Source of the DNA: Callipepla californica brunnescens
Taxonomy: Eukaryota > Chordata > Aves > Galliformes > Odontophoridae
Length of the DNA: 64,000 bases
Direction of reading: 5' to 3'
Assembly (NCBI GenBank): GCA_023055505.1
Contig: JALIRH010000004.1
Location: 52,271,115-52,335,114, forward strand
The notes below the pieces were generated by a model, which had not been told where the DNA came from, searched no databases, and saw only the letters and a program-made list of their open reading frames with translations. Position 1 is the first letter of the stretch, and every line of letters starts with the position of its first letter. The position numbers and the translations under genes were made by a program. Of this stretch, positions 44,668 to 57,842 are shown piece by piece.

Positions 44668-47600
44668 TTACTCTGCCTTTCTCTTAGCACCTGGGATTTT
44701 AGCCTGAATCCTAGAAAGAAAGAAAAAGAGTTATGCATTCAGGCAGCCACTCCATTCCAGCAGGTCCTCAGAGTCTCAGCCAGGGGTAACTGTGTTCACT
44801 ATGCTGTGGCAATGGGTGGACTACGGTCTAACAAGAAACAGAGGTGATTCCAGTCCCTCCTGCGAGCCCTGTGCTGTACATGTCCTGGTTCTCAATGCTT
44901 ACGTAACCGTGGGATGTGCTCAGTGATCTTCTCCTGCCCTTTGTTGTCCTACCGAGGGCTACCGTGTACTGGAAGCCAGGAATGAAGCTTAAACCCCCCA
45001 AAATTATTTACAGACTTTTAGTCCTCCCCAAGGTTATGTGTTTTCAGAATCACAGAAATACTGCCTGGAAATGTCCCCTGGAAACCCGCCCGTCAGCCTC
45101 CTCCAACTGCGGCAGGATTACTGCCAATTCCACACCAGGCTGGCTATGGCTCTGTCCTGCTGCACTTCCTCCAAGAAGTGCTGTACCTTCGCAGGCAGCC
45201 TGCTCCGGCACTGTACTGATTTCCTAAAGAAAAAGTTCTCCCAATATCGAGCATCAACATCCTAAAGGTGGATTTGTGGTGTCGTTACTTGGAACAAGGA
45301 GAGGAGGATGCAGGATCACAGCTCTGCATCAGCCTACAGCCATCTGAGAAGGACTGCAGGCTCCTGCATGCTGACCCCTGGGCAGGGCAGCGCCAACGGG
45401 GCACACTGACCCCAGGAACACCCAGCTCTCAGCCCCCCCACAATACCACAACCTCACAGCAAGGTCAAGTGTGCTGCTGAACTCACTTTGCCACAACAGT
45501 GTTTATGTGGGTCCGCACAAGTCCCAAGTACTGATCAATCTGTGCCTGCAAAGACCAAGAGGAGACAGTCAGTGGGGTGTGAACAAGGCAGAACCAGACA
45601 GAGCATTGCAGAGCTGAGCAGACGTACCTGGTACTTGTCATATACAACGGGGAGAGTAAACATAGACACCACAGCTGAGGAGAAAAAGAGCACAGTGTTA
45701 AATTCCTGCTGATCAGATTCCTCCAGAGAAGAGACCTACTTCAAAGAGCGACCAACAACAGCGTGCTGCTTGGTCGGCTGATCCACCAGGGATCTTCGTA
45801 TTACAAATGAACTTTGCTCAAACCTCCCAAAAATGGGTTTTCCCAGTGCTCTGGGCCCAGCAGCTGCAAAACTGTGGAACACACACTCTGATTCCAGCAG
45901 TATGCACAATGGAACAGCAATAAGGAACAAGGGAAAACAAAAACTGGTGGTTTAACTATGGAGAAGGCACAATGAGGAGAGGCTATTTTGCTTATGTAGA
46001 AATCACCAGGGAATTGAAATTAAAAATAGATTTTAAAAGAAATGATAATTTTTACCCATTATCAGAAGAGTCAGGCCATTGAAGAGGGCTCCCACGTAAG
46101 TCAGCAGCCACATTAGTACTGCAAACTAAATGAAAAACAGATCATTACATCGTCTCCAGTGTCAGCTATGAAATGAGTTCACTGAAGTAGCTAATACAAT
46201 GGCACATTCGCCTTTTTTAATGTGTAAAGGGACTTGTTAAGTAAGGCACATCCCTTTTCCTGGGTATATGAACCCATTTTCCTTTCTGCAGTTTACTGCT
46301 TCTCGCACTCTTAGATGAACTTCCATGTATATTTCAGACTTAATTGCATGCATTTAGGACCCTGCATTGAGTGACAAAGGCAGATTTCTGCATCCAGTTC
46401 TGAAGCTGGGGGTCCTTCAAACCACTAGCTAACACCACATTTATACTTACAATGACTGAAAGCTATTGAGAACTGGGAGAAGAGTATGCGTTTCTATAAA
46501 CCTGCAGTAATTTAGATGCCTAACCTACGTCTGCTCTCTTAATGATCTTCCCTTTGCTCTAGAGAACATCAGCTTGGGTGAAGGTTGAAAATAAGCATCT
46601 GTCTCAGCAGGGAGAGAAAGAGGACAATCCTCTACAGAAGGAAAGTCCACAGTTAGGAAAACCCGATCACCAGAGCGATTAAAGGGAAAGACACCATTCT
46701 GTGGCAAGTGACAGAAAGCACAACACAGAGATGCTTCCAGACCTGCAGCAGCTAAGCTGATGTTCATGTTTTATAACTCCTGTATTACAGATAAACAGCT
46801 TCAAGTGCAGATTGCCTAACTAAGCCACTGGAAGCATGCAGACTGGAAATCAAATAGGAGAGCAACTTTGATATCTGGAGCTACACAAAACTCAGTTTTA
46901 TAAGGACCCTGTCAACATGGGAAACAGCACTTTGAAATGTAAATTGGTCCTCTAGAGAGGGGTTAAAAATATTTGAAGCAAGCCTACTTTTAAAGAATCC
47001 ACAAGGTCCTGAACGAGAAAGAGTCTCCTCAGCTCTTTGACTGTGCTGTTGACGTATAGCTGGAGACAGTCTGTGTATTTCTGAATCTGGTCCTGTGAGA
47101 GATTCATTTCCATATCCAAGTAGGCTCTGCGAGAAACACAGGGCAGTTACAAACCCAGCCAGGTTCACCACAGTGCACGCTCATGCCTGTCTTCCCATCA
47201 CCCCCTCCTCCCCAGCCCTCACTTCTCTGCAGTGGGAGCACTGTAACCCTTCCTGCAGGCACACAGCCACCAGCACACACTGTCTTTGTCCTGCATGATC
47301 TATCTGCCTAGGCAACTGCATGCTGCACTGGGACTCTCTGAATGCAGCTTTGCCCTGTCCCCACACAGATACTGGTCTGGATGAGCTCTCCCTTTTCCCA
47401 AAGTAGGGTGCAAACCCTCACTGGCAGGGTTCCTCACAAACTTCTGTGCAACACTACATTGCAGAAGGGGATTTTCCAGCTAGCAGCCTCTGGAGGAACA
47501 AGTGCTGCTGCCTAGCCGTGTGTCATCTTAGGGACCAATTCTGCCCAAGGCACAACTCATCCCCTTGCTCCTCCAACCCTGCCCTACAACTCAGCAACCC

Positions 47601-50600
47601 AACTAACATTTTTCAGGGTGTGCTGGGAAGCCACATCTGTTCCCTGAACTGGCACAGCAGAGGATGAGACATCTCTGATCAGCTGGAACAACCAGCCCAG
47701 GCCCTGAACAGAGTGGGGAGAGCTTAATGAGCCCAAGTCCCAGTGGTGATGCACTGCCCCACCACAGCCCAGCAGTGCTGGAGAGAAGACACCAATATCC
47801 CATCTGCGCCCAGTAGAGTGTGCCCAGAAATGATACTCTTCCTTCTTGCAGAAATACAAAAATGTCATTGTTATATTTAGCGAAACCACTTCTCTCCATC
47901 TGCTTATACATTCAATGATCTCTTGACTTTCAGGAAAAAAATGTCCGTGTCTCAGAGGACAAGTGCTTTCACAGATTTCTGTTTCCCTTCCTCCCTCCCC
48001 CACACACAGACTGAGCCAGTATGACTCCTGAGACTCTGGACAACGGAAACCCCTGATATGGGCAGATCAGCAGCTGAAGAAACGTGACGTGCTGCTAGGA
48101 ATGGATCCTCCACAAGACACCTGGTCCCCAGCCATGGCTGCAAAGCACTCACTTGAAGGGATGGCCCTCATCAGTCTTCTGCACGGCCTGTAGCACTGAT
48201 TTGTAGATTCTGAAGCTAATGGTGGCCGAGAGGCCGGCGAGGGCCAGGTAGGCCACAACACTGACGACGCTGAACTGGGTCAGGGAGAAGAGCAGCAACA
48301 GGAGGCTGCCAAACACGATCCCTGTCTGCTTGATGTCGCGCCAGTATAACAGGTTGATAGCTGGGGAGAGAAGAACAACGTGTTAATGGCAGCAGCTGGA
48401 AGGGCCTCAAGACCACTGCCACACTTGGGGCCTTCGCTGGGGGATGAAGGGAGGAGAGCTGCGCCTGTTCACACCAACGTCATCAGGAATCTCCTTGGCC
48501 CAAAGCAGCTCAGTGACTTCAGAGGTGGAGGAAAGGAGAGCTGATGACCTAGCTGGAATCCCTGTACTTCATGCAGCCGTGCTAGCTGAGAAGGATGTCT
48601 GTCCTCGGCCACAGCTGTGCAGGGAAATGTTAAGAACAACACGCTCATAACAGTCCCTGTTTTACATGGAAGCTCTGGATTACTTGTTTTGTCACGAGTC
48701 CAAATCCACTTCTGGATCAAAATGCCTTCACGTTTTGGTTGTTGATAAACAAATGAGAAAGTCTGGGGTTAGCCACAATAAACTAGTTTCCTATTCAAAG
48801 TTTTAACAGTATCATTTTGTTACTCCTGAAGTTCTGAAAAGGGATAAAAGCTCCTCGTTTTGCCACTGCTTAATAATTACTCAGGTAGGAAACCATTTAC
48901 TTACACGGGTAGGAAACAAATGGAACCTGAAAATGCAGAGTAATTCCCCTTGCTACTAGAAATCTGATCATCTCAGAACGATTAAAAAAAAATAAAACCT
49001 TTCTTCTTTCCTTACCTAAAGACATGGGAGGTATTAGGATAAAACAGTGGGAAAAAAAATGTTTGCCAACAATATATTTTTACATTTATAAAGGAGTCCA
49101 TTTGCACAGTGCTTTTCACTCAGTTTGTATCATTTATTCTCAGCACCATCAGGCAATCTTACCCACAGAAACAGACAATAAAGGATCAAAATTTTAAGAA
49201 ATGATCATTAAATTCGGTCTACAACGGTGAATTTAATTTATTTACGCTGAGAATCTGTTTCTGAGAGGACTCTCCACCCAGCCAAAGAACAGGTTTGTGG
49301 CAATCTAAACAAAGCAGATCTAATTTCACACACTGTCCTCATGAACAGCTTGAGCACAACACAAGCCAAGCGTATTTCTTAGATACCACTTGTCAAATAA
49401 TCTGAACAAAGAGTAAATTCTGGAAAATGCAATCTGTCAAAAGAAAATTCACAAATACAAAAAGAAACCACATTAATCCAACATAGTAGTTCTTATCATC
49501 TAATCTCAAAACACTGTGAGTCACCACTGCATGTTTCCCTTGAGTCAATGAGCCGTTATTCATTACTATTACACACATTAGCATTGCTTTTCAAAGTAAT
49601 GGGCTTGAGTGCAAAATTGCTATTGGATTACTGAATGCAACATTCCCATCCTACTGTAATCTCCGCCAATATACACATCATCATGACTCTTTCATATTTC
49701 TAAGTGTCAGCACTGAGCACCGGACCTGTGATTGGGAGTGTGCATGATGAAACCCAAGGGCTGCATCAAGGGAGCTGTGAGCGGGCAAACTGGGGACCTG
49801 GCTCTCCATCTGTATGGCCAGGTCTGCTTTCTGCAGGAACCCCACGGCATGACTGGTGGATACTCTGAAGACGTGCTTACAGCACGGGGCACGCACTCCC
49901 GTCAGGGAGGTTGGCAGCAGACACAGCTGTGTCTGTGCAGCTGGAACTGCACAGGCTGCTTGCAGTGTCTCAGGGTTGGAACGTGTGACCTGCAATGCAT
50001 CTCTACAAAATGGCACCCAGAAGTTTGCAGTGTTTAGCCCTTTTAATTCTCCTGTTCAGCAAAGGCACTGCAAAATTCTGCAGCACAGCAACTGGTGTGC
50101 TTTCACCAGTGAGCATTGGGACACCAGTGAGCACTGGGACAGGTGATATTATTCACAGCTCGATCCTTTTTCTGCTTGAAAACGTCTCTGTCAGAGGAGA
50201 CTTTTGGAAATTTACGTACATCTCACTTTTTGAGATACTTTAATTCTGTGTTACAAAATATCTCGATATTAAATGCACAGGTAAGTTGGCTAAGGGTGCT
50301 GTATGTGGATTACCACCTGCAGATGAAACAAAAAGGCCACGTACCAGTGACAAACCTCACCTAGCAAGTAGGCAGTAGACGGGCAAACAATTGAGAGCTG
50401 TGCAAAAACCACAGCGGCCCATTTCTGTGGAGTTCCCTGGATTAACACCAGTTGCTGACATCTCAAAGCAGCAGCTCCTTCTTTCTGTGATATTCTGCCT
50501 CACACCCCTGAAAGGCTGAGGGTGGCTGCATAGATGTTGCTTTGCCAAACTGCATTTTGTGACTCAACAAGGAAGATGCTGAACGGCTGGAGAGATTTGT

Positions 50601-53600
50601 TTGTGTGTTTGCCCTGCAAACTGCCCCTTTCTGAGATGGCTGTGGTATTTACTGACGTGTTATCAGGTAAGGAAAGCCTTGCTGCAACCACGAGATGGAG
50701 AGAGGCCAAATGACACAGTTCTGGGGCTGCATGCGTGCCTGAGAAAGGAGATGAGAGGCAGCTGGCCTCTTTCACAAGCCAAATGAGACCTGGGAGGGAC
50801 GGATTCTGTGTCTTTTAGACTTGACACAAATTCTCCCATGCGCATGGAAGAAATACGTGCCAACTACGAGGTGGAAAATCTCAGCAACAAGGAGGCAGCT
50901 AGAGGTCCTGGCATGGTGCTCATGTCCAGCAGCCATCACTCCTGTCCCCAAGGGAGCAGGCAGTGGTGCAGGGTGGTGAACCTCATGGCTCACTCCAGCA
51001 CGTGCTGGCCCCATGACTTTACTGCCCTGCCTGTCCATCCTTGCACACACCAGGCTCAGCCCAGCATCCCCAGTGCACGGGAACACAGGGAGCATAAGCT
51101 GAGCTGGAGCTGCACACCCAACATCATCATTAGTTGCTTTGGTCAAATCCTAGTGAAAAATCACCCCGCAGGGAAAGAATAAGAAGTCCTGGTGCAGGCA
51201 AGGATCCTGCAAGACCTGGGTTTGTTGCAGGCTCTGTGGGCACATGTGATACTGCCCAGACCCACTACAATTGCATGATTCTGAGCAATGCATGCTGAAT
51301 ATGCATGAAGCAGGAGGCCGGTGCCACGTGAGCCCGTCGCTATGTGATGTGCATGCAGCCAGACAGCAGGTCAATCTGCCCAGCTAAGGAAGATGGATCT
51401 GTGAGAGCAGAAATGATATTTCAGAGCACTGATGTTTTGCAGCAAGAATTTGCAAACACAGTTCTGGGGAACAGGCACTGAAATCAGCCCCAGCCTCATT
51501 CAAAACCTTCTGCTTTGAAAACCCCAGCTCCAAGTCCTGACCATGCCCATTAACATGCAGCAGCAGTTCAGCTGCAGCTTTCCACGATCTCCCTTCAGCC
51601 TCCTGGAAGGAGCAAGCAGAGTCCCTCCCTTGCTCACTTTGTGCCCTTTCCAGTATGATGCAGCAGAGCTCTGGCTCAGTGGTGGAGGTATATAATAGGG
51701 CTCTGGGTTTTGCCAGAACAGCCTCAGTCTCAAAAGACTTTTTATTTATTGTGGGGGACTTGCCAGCAATCTCTAAGAAAGCAGTGTAGCAGACTGCTGC
51801 AGGTCACTGCTACTGTCTTTGAGGAGTTTTTCTGCAGAAACACTCTTGATGAGCTGTTTATCTGAAAGAGCTGCCTGTCTGTATTTTTAATGCACTACAG
51901 AACTTGTAAAATTTTACTCAAGTAGCTTGAATTTGAAAGAAAAAGCTTTCAGAGTGCCTAGCTGTGTCTCAGCTACAATTCATAGTATGAGTTCTTTGTC
52001 TAGGGCCATCCCCCAGACTAATGTTGTAAAAAGGTACATCCTCTGATTTAAGCAACTACCTGTCGATAGCAGCAGCCAGGAAATACCCATGTTTGCAAGG
52101 TCAATTAAAAGTAACCTCCCAGACATGAGTAACAGCAGCAGTGTGCAATGCTTGTGACAGCTAGGAACTGCATCTGAGCACAGTGCCTGAAAGCTCGCTC
52201 AGCTCACATCATGACTTCCAGCAGAAAATGTTTCCTCTCCTGGCTACGTGGCATCAGAAAAGTCAGAAGACAGATCTGGGGCTGAGAAGGCAGTACAAGA
52301 GGGTGAAAGGCTCGAGATGGCTGAGGTGGCCCAAGAAGTGACTGATGCTCCTGATTCCCTTTTCCTCAAGTCCTGGTGGAAACCATGAGAAGTGAGCTCT
52401 GGTGGTTACTCTGGTCCCCTTAAACATTGTGATCTGAGGCAGCTGCAGCACAAAACTCCTGGGAGAAGATTCCAGAGAAAGAACAGGAGATCCCAGCCAA
52501 CCTGAAGCTGAGATGTGTTCCTGCCTTCAGACTTCTGCATGACTATATTCTCGAAAAATGGGGATCTTCCCATTTCATGTCTCAAAGTGAGCATTTTAAG
52601 ATGAAAAGGAATGAAGATCAACCATGCACACTCTGATGTATTCACATCTTCCACAGGTTCTCCGTCCCTTCCTCTGAAGATCTGTTCTCTCCTGATTTTG
52701 CAACCTTTTCCTCTACTGCAACATCTGTATGAAAAATGAGCATCCGTCGAGCAGAATTTAGTCAGCACAAAACGTGTGCACAAAAACCTTGTGCACAGCC
52801 TTCAGATGAGAGCCACAGACCTTGAGGATCAAATAAAGGTTATATGTTTTCTGCATACTAATAAACCCATGGATGTGATCAAGCTGCCCTCCCTACAATG
52901 GAGGCCCCATGGGCCTTCTTAGGATGTAAAATCAATGGGCTGTTCTCTGTGTAATATTGGTGTTAATGAGAATTGAGAAAAAGTCTTTTAATCTGTATAC
53001 AGTGCAATACGATAGAGACAATACATTTTCCAGGCCTACTGGCAGTGAAAGGCTTGGGAAATCCAATTTAAGAAGGGCAGTCTTGTTTATAGCATTGCTG
53101 CAACAATATCTGTCCACGCATGACTTCTTGAGATGAACCCCCAAAAAGAAGTAAATACTGCTCAGGCTCAAAGAAATGCCGCTCTGCAGTTTTAACCACA
53201 GGCTGTGGGGACGTGATTTTCTCCTTCTCTCCAGGGGAGGATCCATAGCCCTTGCTCTCCTTCCCACAACAGATCTGATGAAAACAGAATACAGATGGAT
53301 ACATCATTTAATGAGCAGTCTAGTGCCTTCAGAAGACTGCTGTGATCAACAGGAGAGCCAAAGCAGAGCATTTGTGCTATTTTAAGAGGCATTTCTCCTT
53401 ATTCTTCATTTCCAGTCTGAGGAATCTCTCCACATTTCTCCCTCTTCTATACACCTAGTCCATCACATTCCTGTCCTCAGTCTAACTTCATGCCTTTATC
53501 ACTTCTCAGCTCCAATGCTCAACCTGAAAGTTCAGATCTTCTTGTTCCCCAAATCCTGATGAGAAGAAACCTGGGGCAGGAGCAGGCCCAGGGAAACAGA

Positions 53601-55650
53601 TATGGCACACCTCGTCCTCCATCTGCCAAATCAGGATTGTCTTACGTGAGCTCAAAAAGTACTGATAGCCCACTGTGAGACACCAATCTGGGCTTGGGTA
53701 GACAGAAGAAAGCACAACAGGGCTGACAATAAAGAAATCAGCCCTTCAGCCTCCTGTGTTGTTGCACTTTTTGTTTTTTGTTACTATTATTTTCAGAAGA
53801 GAGAGCTGAGACTATTATTTGATCAAAAGGTAGAAAAAAGCATCCTTCTACACATCCCCTGCTCGTCAAACCACATCACTCTGCCTCCACCAGCTCCTAT
53901 GTAGGTGCAGTTCTCATCTTAAGAAGGCAGAGAACAAAGGGACCAAGCAGAGTCCCTGAGTGCACGTGATCCTATGGAAGTGTATGGATTGTTCCGAGAT
54001 GCTCCTGGACCAAACTAACAGACCCAGACCTTTCCTACCTCTACCCAAACATTTGAAAATCTGCAGATTTTCAAAATTAAGGCTCAGATCTACTTTAGTT
54101 ATGAGAATATGACATGGAGAGGTTACCCCTTTGATGCCAAAACAGCCCCATCAAACTCACAACCTTTCCAGGGACCTGATGAAAGCCCTCCAGCGTTGCC
54201 TTCAGCTATTGCCCCATCATCAGCCTCCTGCTGGAGATTAAATTACTCCATAAGTAATACCTCAATCTCAATTTGGGGGAATTTTTTCATTATTCTGGCA
54301 ATAAAAAAAAAAACATCGTTTATCTGTTCTCTTCAATAACTCCAGTTCCAGTGGAGTCACGGCAGCTGGACAGACCTGATGAAATCTGCAGTCCTTTTCC
54401 ACATTAGTTTACCATCAGCAGGCATGTCACCTATGGCCAGCTGGCATGCAGAAGAAACAGTGGCAGGGGAACCGGTGAGCTGCCACCAGGGAGCTCCAGC
54501 GGGTTGAGGTGCCAAGACCCTCCTAACCCAGAGAAACCTGTGCGGAGAGGTGTGGGGATGAGCCCCTGGCGTGGACACCCGCTGCAGCCACCAGAGATGT
54601 TTCTCCACACACTCGTGCACTACGGACAGCTCCATCCCAGCCTGCTTCCAACACACCGCCTGTCCACAACAGCGTTTTGCAAGCACGTGCCTAGCAGGGT
54701 TGATGTTCTCTCTTGCCCTCCCCGAGGGCTGTATCGGGATCTACCCCTGACACAAACATGCTTTACCTGCAGGATGGGTGTGTAAAACTCACTGCAATAT
54801 TCCTAAGTGTGTTTAGCAGCAGTTCTCCAAAGGAAAGTAACACCATGTAGATTCAGTGAGGCAAAGCTTCACCAAGCATCCCTGCAGCTCCTCAAGACCT
54901 CTATGAAATTTCACACCAATGTAAAATTCTGTAAGGGCAAGGCAGTTATATAGCTGCCCAACTCTTTATTAATTAAAACTTAGGTTAACCTCAGCATTTC
55001 ATTTCCATAATCTCAGTAAAAATGTGCTCAGGATTTACTGAGGTCTGTGACTGCATCTGTTACGTTCACAGCCATATTCCAGAGTTTTCAGGAGGAACCA
55101 TAATGCTATGGAGAACGAACATGGCAAAATTATACAATTCCAGATCTTTGTGAAACTGATATTCTGGGTTGGGAGCACATGAATAATAGATACCAGCAGA
55201 ATCACTGGATCAATCTTCAGCCTGCGCTCCTCTGCATTTTAAATTCCTTCTATTTTATCTGGGAGCGATCAAAGAATCCTGCTGGCAGAAGTGATGCTCT
55301 GTGCTTCATGTTTTCTGCAGGATCGTTTCTAAAGCAGAGAGCACCAACCAACAACAGGAAAGATATGCAGATGATGTGGCACTGAGGCAAGTGATTTATT
55401 TCAGCTGCGTCAATTTTGTTCAGATCTTTTTTTTTGTTTCAGACCAGCATGGGTCACGCCGTGCCATTTGATTTTCTGCCTCTTGATTTCAGAAAGGAAA
55501 GCACAGGAGAGAAAGCCTGTGGTTGTTATTGATGATTAATTATTAATAAAACAACAGCAGCGTGCCTTTTGTTGCCACCCTTTTTAAAAATTAAATATAT
55601 AAATATATAAATATATAAATATATAAATATATAAATATATAAATAAAATA

Positions 55651-55681
<31 letters not shown>

Positions 55682-57181
55682 GTATTTTTTTCTGCTAAAA
55701 AGGGGTTACAAATTCAGTTGCCTCTAAATACAGGTGGTCCAATGACCTGAGTCAGCATATCAACATTTTTAGGAATATCAGCAGAATCCTTCATCTTTTA
55801 GGAAATGAAATAACCAAAACCCCCAACCCTACTTCGCAAGGATGCTCATGCTTAAATCTCACACCAAAAGACTCAGGTTTAGGAGAGGCTCTCTCTTAAG
55901 AGTCAAATGAATCAAATAACCCTACAGAACACCCTGGGTTAGGGGATGGAAAGCCCCAGCTGCTGCAGGCTGGCACTGAACAGGTGCATCTGTTTACTTC
56001 CCAGATTCCTGCTGAAAAAAACAACAACCTCAGACCACGGATACAATCAGGTGCCAAATTAACACTGCAGAAATACCCCTGAAAAACCAGCAGCTGCCTG
56101 CCTCCTCCTGCCCTCCCCAAAAGCACTCCCGGCTCCTGTTACACGCAGCTGCCTGTACAGAGCTCTGTCTGCCAGCATCCCGGTCCCTTTAACAAGATGA
56201 TGCTCTAATCTCCCTGCCAGGACCCCGCAGCGAGCACCACGTACGCTCTATTCAATGTAAACATGCACCTAAAAATTAAAAAGCCACGTTCAACCCGAAT
56301 GTGTCCTGCCTGCCCGCAGGACCGCCGCATGCTTTTCTCCCAGCTCACAGCCTCACAGAGGCTTTGCCTTTAGCAAAACAAAGGCTGGATGCTGGCTGGG
56401 AAGGGTGAAACCAACTAAAAATGGCTGCAGAGCCGGCCGAGGCGCCCCAGAAGGTGCCAGCCCCACCCAGCGCAGGCACCAACCCGCTCCAAATCACTGA
56501 AAATCTGCCCAAAATGGAGATGCTATTGTTCCTCTCCATGTACCCCCGCAATATTTCCCCCCCAGATGGCTCGGCGGAGTGCTGGGAAGTGCAATAAAGC
56601 ACACAAAAACAGCAACTCTACAGCAATGAACTGTCTCCGGAGCTGCGTCTTCTTTGTGCCGGCACTCAGCTCAGCCCCGGCCATGGGTGTGCCCAGGGCA
56701 GGATGCGCCCAGCACACACCACCACCACCTCCAGCCCCACTGCTCCTGGTCAGCATGGATTCCCCAGCACCCGGCTCTCCTAGAGCCCCAAAGGGAGGAA
56801 ATCGTGCTGGGATGAGGATGATGTGCTAAGGGATGCTTGGGAATGGGCTGGGATTGGGATGAGGGCACTGCATCCCGGGTGATCACAGGGCGAGGCAGCT
56901 GGAGATGGCAGAAACGCATTCAAACAGCACAATGAAGGGCTCTTCCTTTCTTTCCTAAGGTAACCCCCAAATAAAAGCTTTGCAGGGAAGGGAGATAAAA
57001 ACAAAACAACAAAAAAAAAAAAAGCATGCAAAGGCCCGCAGGTGAACAATGCGAAAATGGACGGATCCTGCCTTTACCATGCAGTCCTTCTAGCATGCAA
57101 CACTCGAACAGACATAATACCCTGACATTTCCAGTTGCTCCAAAGACAGTCCATCTTGGTGGAGTCGGCACTGGCTTGCAT
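44668..57181 (-). CDS. RTN1: RTN1, reticulon 1, short isoform RTN1-C
   Basis: An ER membrane protein that shapes tubular ER, abundant in neurons and neuroendocrine cells. Coding exons: 57181-57121, 48360-48153, 47126-46988, 46125-46056, 45674-45628, 45545-45487, 44710-44668 (627 nt, 208 residues, the exact length of human RTN1-C). Exon 1 codes for the isoform-specific start [20 protein letters not shown]. The reticulon homology domain follows: [16 protein letters not shown], a long hydrophobic hairpin (about 34-72), the loop with [20 protein letters not shown], and the second hairpin (about 137-170). The C-terminus KRKAE fits a KxKxx ER-retrieval signal. The exons of the long A and B isoforms are not in the window and should lie beyond 64000. 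The 8.8-kb intron 48361-57120 has no further exon that I can support. Confidence 0.97.
45047..45265 (-). repeat. Degenerate CR1 copy in last RTN1 intron
   Basis: AGAATCACAGAAATACTGCC at its left and GCAGCCTGCTCCGGCACTGT, AAAGAAAAAGTTCTCCCAAT at its right correspond to the ends of a typical reverse-oriented CR1 segment; the centre is very diverged. Confidence 0.5.
55588..55681. repeat. (AAATAT)n-(CT)n-(AT)n microsatellite
   Basis: Compound simple repeat in the large RTN1 intron: about seven AAATATAT-type units, then a CT run, then an AT run. Confidence 0.95.
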
Positions 57182-57440
57182 CTCGGCGTGAGGAGGGGCG
57201 GCCGGAGCTGCGGTCGGACGCGCTGCGTTAGCACTCAGGCATTCCCGAGCACGGGTGGGTTATGGGGTACCGCGCCCGTCTCCCCGCTCCGCTCCGGACT
57301 GATGCTGTAAGCAGCACGGGCGGAGGGGGGAGGGCATATTGTACGCGCTGCAGTCTCCACTGCAGCAAATCAGCAGTGTGATGTGGTTGCCCTAGGGAGC
57401 AGGCTCCTTTGAAAAGGGGATGCGGTCCCCTTTCAAATCA
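57182..57440 (-). promoter_or_regulatory. RTN1: RTN1-C internal promoter and 5' leader
   Basis: CpG content rises sharply just upstream of the RTN1-C first exon (CGCGCTGCGTTAGC, CCGCGCCCGTCTCCCCGCTC), unlike the flanking intron. No good TATA box is placed. The region includes an imperfect inverted repeat at 57408-57437. Promoter activity is inferred from the isoform-specific exon next to it. Confidence 0.6.
57408..57437. repeat. Inverted repeat upstream of RTN1-C
   Basis: Left arm TTTGAAAAGGGGA (57408-57420), loop of five bases, right arm TCCCCTTTCAAA (57426-57437). The arms pair along their length apart from one extra A. It lies about 230 bp upstream of the start codon. Confidence 0.85.
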
Positions 57441-57714
57441 AAAGCTTTAGCGCTCGGCGGCTCCGAGCTGCTGAAACGGTTAAAGCAACCTGATGGCAAA
57501 AGAAATAAAAACAAATTCGGGGCGGGTGGAGGCGGGGAGCACTGTTTCCTATGTGGCTGCACGGCTGTGACTATTCGTGTTCCAGAAATTTCCTGAGAGT
57601 GATGAAATCAGGTGTTTCATTTGGGTTTTTTGGAGGGGAGAGTCAAATGTCCCCATCCATCCCCAGGCACCGGTGCCTCCCTCCCCTCTGCCCGGCTGGG
57701 TGAGGTCTTAAAGA

Positions 57715-57842
57715 CTCATAGATTCATAGATACATTAGGTTGGAAAGGACCTACGAGATCATCTAGTCCAACCATCCTCCTACCACCATCCCTACCCACT
57801 AAGCTACTGAATCAAATCCCTTAGCACCTCATCTAAACGCTA
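57715..57842 (-). repeat. CR1 fragment
   Basis: CATAGATTCATAGATACATT then AGGTTGGAAAGGACCTACGA and GATCATCTAGTCCAACCATC: a well-kept reverse-oriented CR1 end, the least diverged copy in the window. Confidence 0.93.
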
